From: Clostridiales bacterium
GTDB taxonomy: Bacteria > Bacillota_A > Clostridia > Christensenellales > Aristaeellaceae
NCBI GenBank assembly: GCA_012514855.1
Contig: JAAYZL010000445.1
Location: forward strand, 1 to 7,575
Length of the DNA stretch: 7,575 nt
Direction: 5' to 3'
Positions within the stretch are counted from its first letter, which is position 1. Each line of letters begins with the position of its first letter. Shown one piece after another: positions 6,050 through 7,575 of this stretch. The notes beneath the pieces were generated by a model. That model was not told the origin of the DNA and searched no databases. It saw only the letters and a list, made by a program, of their open reading frames with translations. The position numbers were made by a program, and so were the translations under genes.

Positions 6050-6065
6050 TGTTTCATGTGAAACA
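6050..6065. other. parS: parS-like site 3 (one mismatch) in the operon leader
   Basis: TGTTTCATGTGAAACA differs from the consensus only at one central base (C to T in CACGTG). The symmetry extends three more A/T pairs on each side (6047-6068), unlike sites 1 and 2. It lies between the divergent promoter and the first - strand gene. It is probably a weaker ParB site; since it would also be transcribed as a hairpin followed by TTTTTCTT on the - strand, a leader attenuator is the alternative. Confidence 0.68.
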
Positions 6066-6123
6066 TTTGAGACTTTTCAGGTGGAAATATCGTTCTTTTG
6101 CCCGATTTCAACCGCCCGAAGGA

Positions 6124-6152
6124 TTGCAACAAAGCCCACCATCTATTATAAT
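6124..6152 (+). promoter_or_regulatory. Sigma-A-type promoter for the DUF5711-like gene
   Basis: -35 TTGCAA (6124-6129), a 17-base spacer, and a perfect -10 TATAAT (6147-6152). The start would be near 6159, giving a leader of about 87 bases to the ATG at 6246. The leader contains a small hairpin, GCTTTT (6176-6181) with AAAAGC (6185-6190). This is the most A/T-rich stretch of the window. Confidence 0.72.
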
Positions 6153-6173
6153 AGCAATAGTTTCAGCATTCAA
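6145..6173 (-). promoter_or_regulatory. Opposing promoter sharing the same palindromic -10
   Basis: Because CTATTATAATAG (6143-6154) is a perfect palindrome, the - strand also reads TATAAT (6150-6145). Exactly 17 bases upstream on that strand is TTGAAT (6173-6168), four of six to consensus. It would start the four-gene - strand operon near 6138, with a leader of about 130 bases that includes parS-like site 3. Confidence 0.55.
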
Positions 6174-6245
6174 GGGCTTTTGAAAAAAGCGGCGGCGAAA
6201 CCGCGCGCTCGCCCCGCTTGGCTGAAAGACGATCAGGGGGATTCC

Positions 6246-7346
6246 ATGGAGAGAAAACAATCCGACAGGCTTTCGTGGGGAATCGCGCTTTTGATCGCCG
6301 CAGTGGTCTGTGGACTCTCCTTTCTCGGCGCGAGGCTCGCCAAAACCGCGTGGGGCGCGCCGGCGCATGGCGAATACAGGGCTGTTCCGCTTCCGGGAAA
6401 CGTCGGCGTGCAGGTTTCCGGCGACGGGTTTGTGTGCTACAACGGGAGCTCGCTCGCCTCCGTCTCCTCGCGCGGCGACGTCGAATGGACGTACATGATC
6501 GGCGCGAACGCGTCGTTTGACGCGGGGGAAACCGGGGTCGCCGCGTGGTCGGGAAAGACGCTCACGATCATCGACCGCGAGCTCGGCACGGCGACCTATC
6601 TGAACCCGATGTCGCAGGACGTGCTCTCCGCGCGCACGGGCCAGAAATACACGGCGGTGCTGCTCGCGCCCGAGCACGACTCGACGATCGTGCTGATGGA
6701 AAACGGCGGGCGGCAGGTCGACCGGATCGTGTTCGCGGATCAGACGGTCGTCGACTACGGCTTTTTCTCGAACGAGGCGCTGTTCTGGGCGATGACGCTG
6801 GACACCAGCGGCACGGTCCCGACCTGCACGATCTCGACCTACCGGCCCGGCCGGACGATCGCGGGCTCGATCAAGGACAAGGAGCAGCTGATGTACCGGG
6901 TGATGTTCCAGTCCGCGCAGGTGGTCTGCTCGGGCACGACGCACCTGAAGGTCTACGACTACACCGGCGTCGAGGTTCCGGCCAGGCGAAAGCTCGTCTA
7001 CGGCTTCTACCTCGCGGCGGTCGACGATATCAGCGACAACCCGATGATGGCCTTCGTCCCGGACGCGCAGTACGGCGGCTCGAACACCATGCACGACGTG
7101 CGCATGGTGCGCTCCGATCTGGACCAGATGGTCAGGATGCCGTTCGGCTGCACGAAGCTCGTCGCGAAGGGGAACCGCGTCTACGGCTTCTCCGCGGACG
7201 GGACGATCATGGTGGCCGAGGCGGGGTCCCGCTCGGTGACCGCGTTTTCGCCGAACACGCCGCCCGGCGAGGTCTACGGCGTGACCGACGACCGCGTGGC
7301 GGTGATCGGCGCGGGGAACATGGCGTATCTGGTATCGCTTCCCTGA
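6246..7346 (+). CDS. DUF5711-like membrane-anchored propeller protein (366 aa)
   Basis: Unknown function. A short basic N-terminus and one membrane helix (about 11-29) anchor a long exported domain rich in short beta strands with a propeller-like rhythm: GFVCYNGSSLASVSSRGDVEW (61-81), GVAAWSGKTLTIIDRELG (97-114), NRVYGFSADGTIMVAEAGSRS and DDRVAVIGAGNMAYLVSLP (C-terminus). Strand pairs ending in G-x-x-x-W resemble PQQ/WD-type blades. I assign it to the DUF5711 type from length, anchor, blade pattern and the CvpA family gene directly downstream, a pairing I recall from clostridia; a profile search would be decisive. ATG at 6246 has AGGGGG five bases upstream; the frame is open back to 6081, but that stretch contains the promoter. 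The segment coding the last 26 residues is duplicated after the stop. Confidence 0.78.
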   Translation: MERKQSDRLSWGIALLIAAVVCGLSFLGARLAKTAWGAPAHGEYRAVPLPGNVGVQVSGDGFVCYNGSSLASVSSRGDVEWTYMIGANASFDAGETGVAAWSGKTLTIIDRELGTATYLNPMSQDVLSARTGQKYTAVLLAPEHDSTIVLMENGGRQVDRIVFADQTVVDYGFFSNEALFWAMTLDTSGTVPTCTISTYRPGRTIAGSIKDKEQLMYRVMFQSAQVVCSGTTHLKVYDYTGVEVPARRKLVYGFYLAAVDDISDNPMMAFVPDAQYGGSNTMHDVRMVRSDLDQMVRMPFGCTKLVAKGNRVYGFSADGTIMVAEAGSRSVTAFSPNTPPGEVYGVTDDRVAVIGAGNMAYLVSLP

Positions 7347-7355
7347 TGCGCCAAG

Positions 7356-7427
7356 GGCGGGGCCTACGGCGCGACCGGCGACCGCGCGGCGGTGACCGGC
7401 GCGGGGAACACGGCGTCGCTTCCCGGA
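7356..7427 (+). repeat. Decayed direct repeat of the 3' end of the DUF5711-like gene
   Basis: Bases 7356-7427 align with 7266-7346 at a 90-base offset with eight substitutions and one 9-base deletion (TATCTGGTA or equivalent). The copy stays in the reading frame of the gene, after its stop. The gene's TGA aligns with GGA here, so the frame runs on to a TAA at 7458-7460. Seven changes are A-to-G or T-to-C and one is T-to-G; all turn A/T in copy 1 into G/C in copy 2. Confidence 0.85.
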
Positions 7428-7436
7428 AATTTCGGG

Positions 7437-7454
7437 AAAAACTGGGAGTTTTTT
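7437..7454 (+). terminator. Weak terminator or attenuator-like hairpin before the CvpA family gene
   Basis: AAAAACT (7437-7443) pairs with AGTTTTT (7447-7453) around a GGG loop, just after a second small hairpin (CCCGG 7422-7426 with TCGGG 7432-7436). The stem is A/T-rich with little U-tract beyond it, so termination would be partial at best. It lies in the 174-base gap between the DUF5711-like and CvpA family genes. Confidence 0.3.
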
Positions 7455-7520
7455 GGATAAAAATAGCAGTCCACGGGCACGCTGAAGGACAGCAAGTTTG
7501 AAAAGCGGAGGGATTCGTCA

Positions 7521-7575
7521 GTGAACATCATCGACATTCTGGTTCTCGTGGTGCTGGGCTTCAGCCTGTTCGCAG
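7521..7575 (+). CDS. CvpA family membrane protein, N-terminal fragment
   Basis: Only 18 codons are inside the window, reading MNIIDILVLVVLGFSLFA. The N-I-I-D opening followed at once by a hydrophobic helix is typical of CvpA family proteins (colicin V production homologues), which are small multi-helix membrane proteins of poorly known role. The start is GTG at 7521, supported by GGAGG at 7507-7511 with nine bases between. Its place after a DUF5711-like gene supports the call. The fragment is too short to exclude another membrane family. Confidence 0.62.
   Translation, partial: MNIIDILVLVVLGFSLFA

Noticed and set aside
6007..6132. N-terminal extension of the phosphoesterase-like gene through parS-like site 3
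   Set aside because: The extension has no membrane or domain features and would read through the palindrome; ATG at 6006 follows GAGGGG and starts the basic, helix-anchored N-terminus.
6081..6245. N-terminal extension of the DUF5711-like gene back to an ATG-like start at 6081
   Set aside because: This stretch contains the -10/-35 elements and a leader hairpin, and the ATG at 6246 has its own ribosome site directly before the membrane anchor.

Overview
The window reads as a slice of a high-GC (roughly two-thirds G+C by eye) Gram-positive chromosome, most likely a Clostridia-type Firmicute. Pointers are an EpsC/SatA-type serine acetyltransferase, a WalJ/YycJ metallo-hydrolase, a CvpA family gene behind a DUF5711-like gene, strong GGAGG ribosome sites and TTG/GTG starts. 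No rRNA, tRNA, CRISPR array, transposase or phage gene was seen. This is core-chromosome territory, but it carries an unusual DNA-level layer.

The most striking content is three copies of the ParB/Spo0J centromere site parS. Two are perfect TGTTTCACGTGAAACA (3370-3385, 4205-4220) and one has a single central change (6050-6065), all within 2.7 kb. With walJ, an origin-neighbourhood gene in Bacillus, this suggests the window lies close to oriC. The two perfect sites sit in the same phase at the ends of two consecutive genes, so each parS supplies the stop codon and both proteins end in Cys-Phe-Thr.

Layout: (1) + strand, 1-1196: the 3' end of serine O-acetyltransferase, then a DusB-like tRNA-dihydrouridine synthase, then a bidirectional terminator. 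(2) - strand, 1588-1235: a small two-helix membrane protein with a good sigma-A promoter whose -35 lies in a 14-bp palindrome. (3) + strand, 1722-2243: a secreted protein of unknown family, then a second bidirectional terminator. (4) - strand, 6006-2296: an apparent four-gene operon of a membrane-anchored, catalytically degraded metallophosphoesterase, a PflX-like radical SAM protein (TTG start), WalJ, and a polytopic membrane protein. (5) + strand, 6246 to the window end: a DUF5711-like anchored propeller protein, a decayed duplicate of its 3' end, and the start of a CvpA family gene.

Blocks 4 and 5 diverge from one compact promoter region. A palindromic -10 (CTATTATAATAG) has a -35-like hexamer 17 bp away on each side, so one element may fire in both directions. 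Functionally the window mixes cysteine synthesis, tRNA modification, envelope-linked unknowns and chromosome segregation sites. The operon genes have no obvious shared pathway beyond co-transcription and the parS sites inside them.
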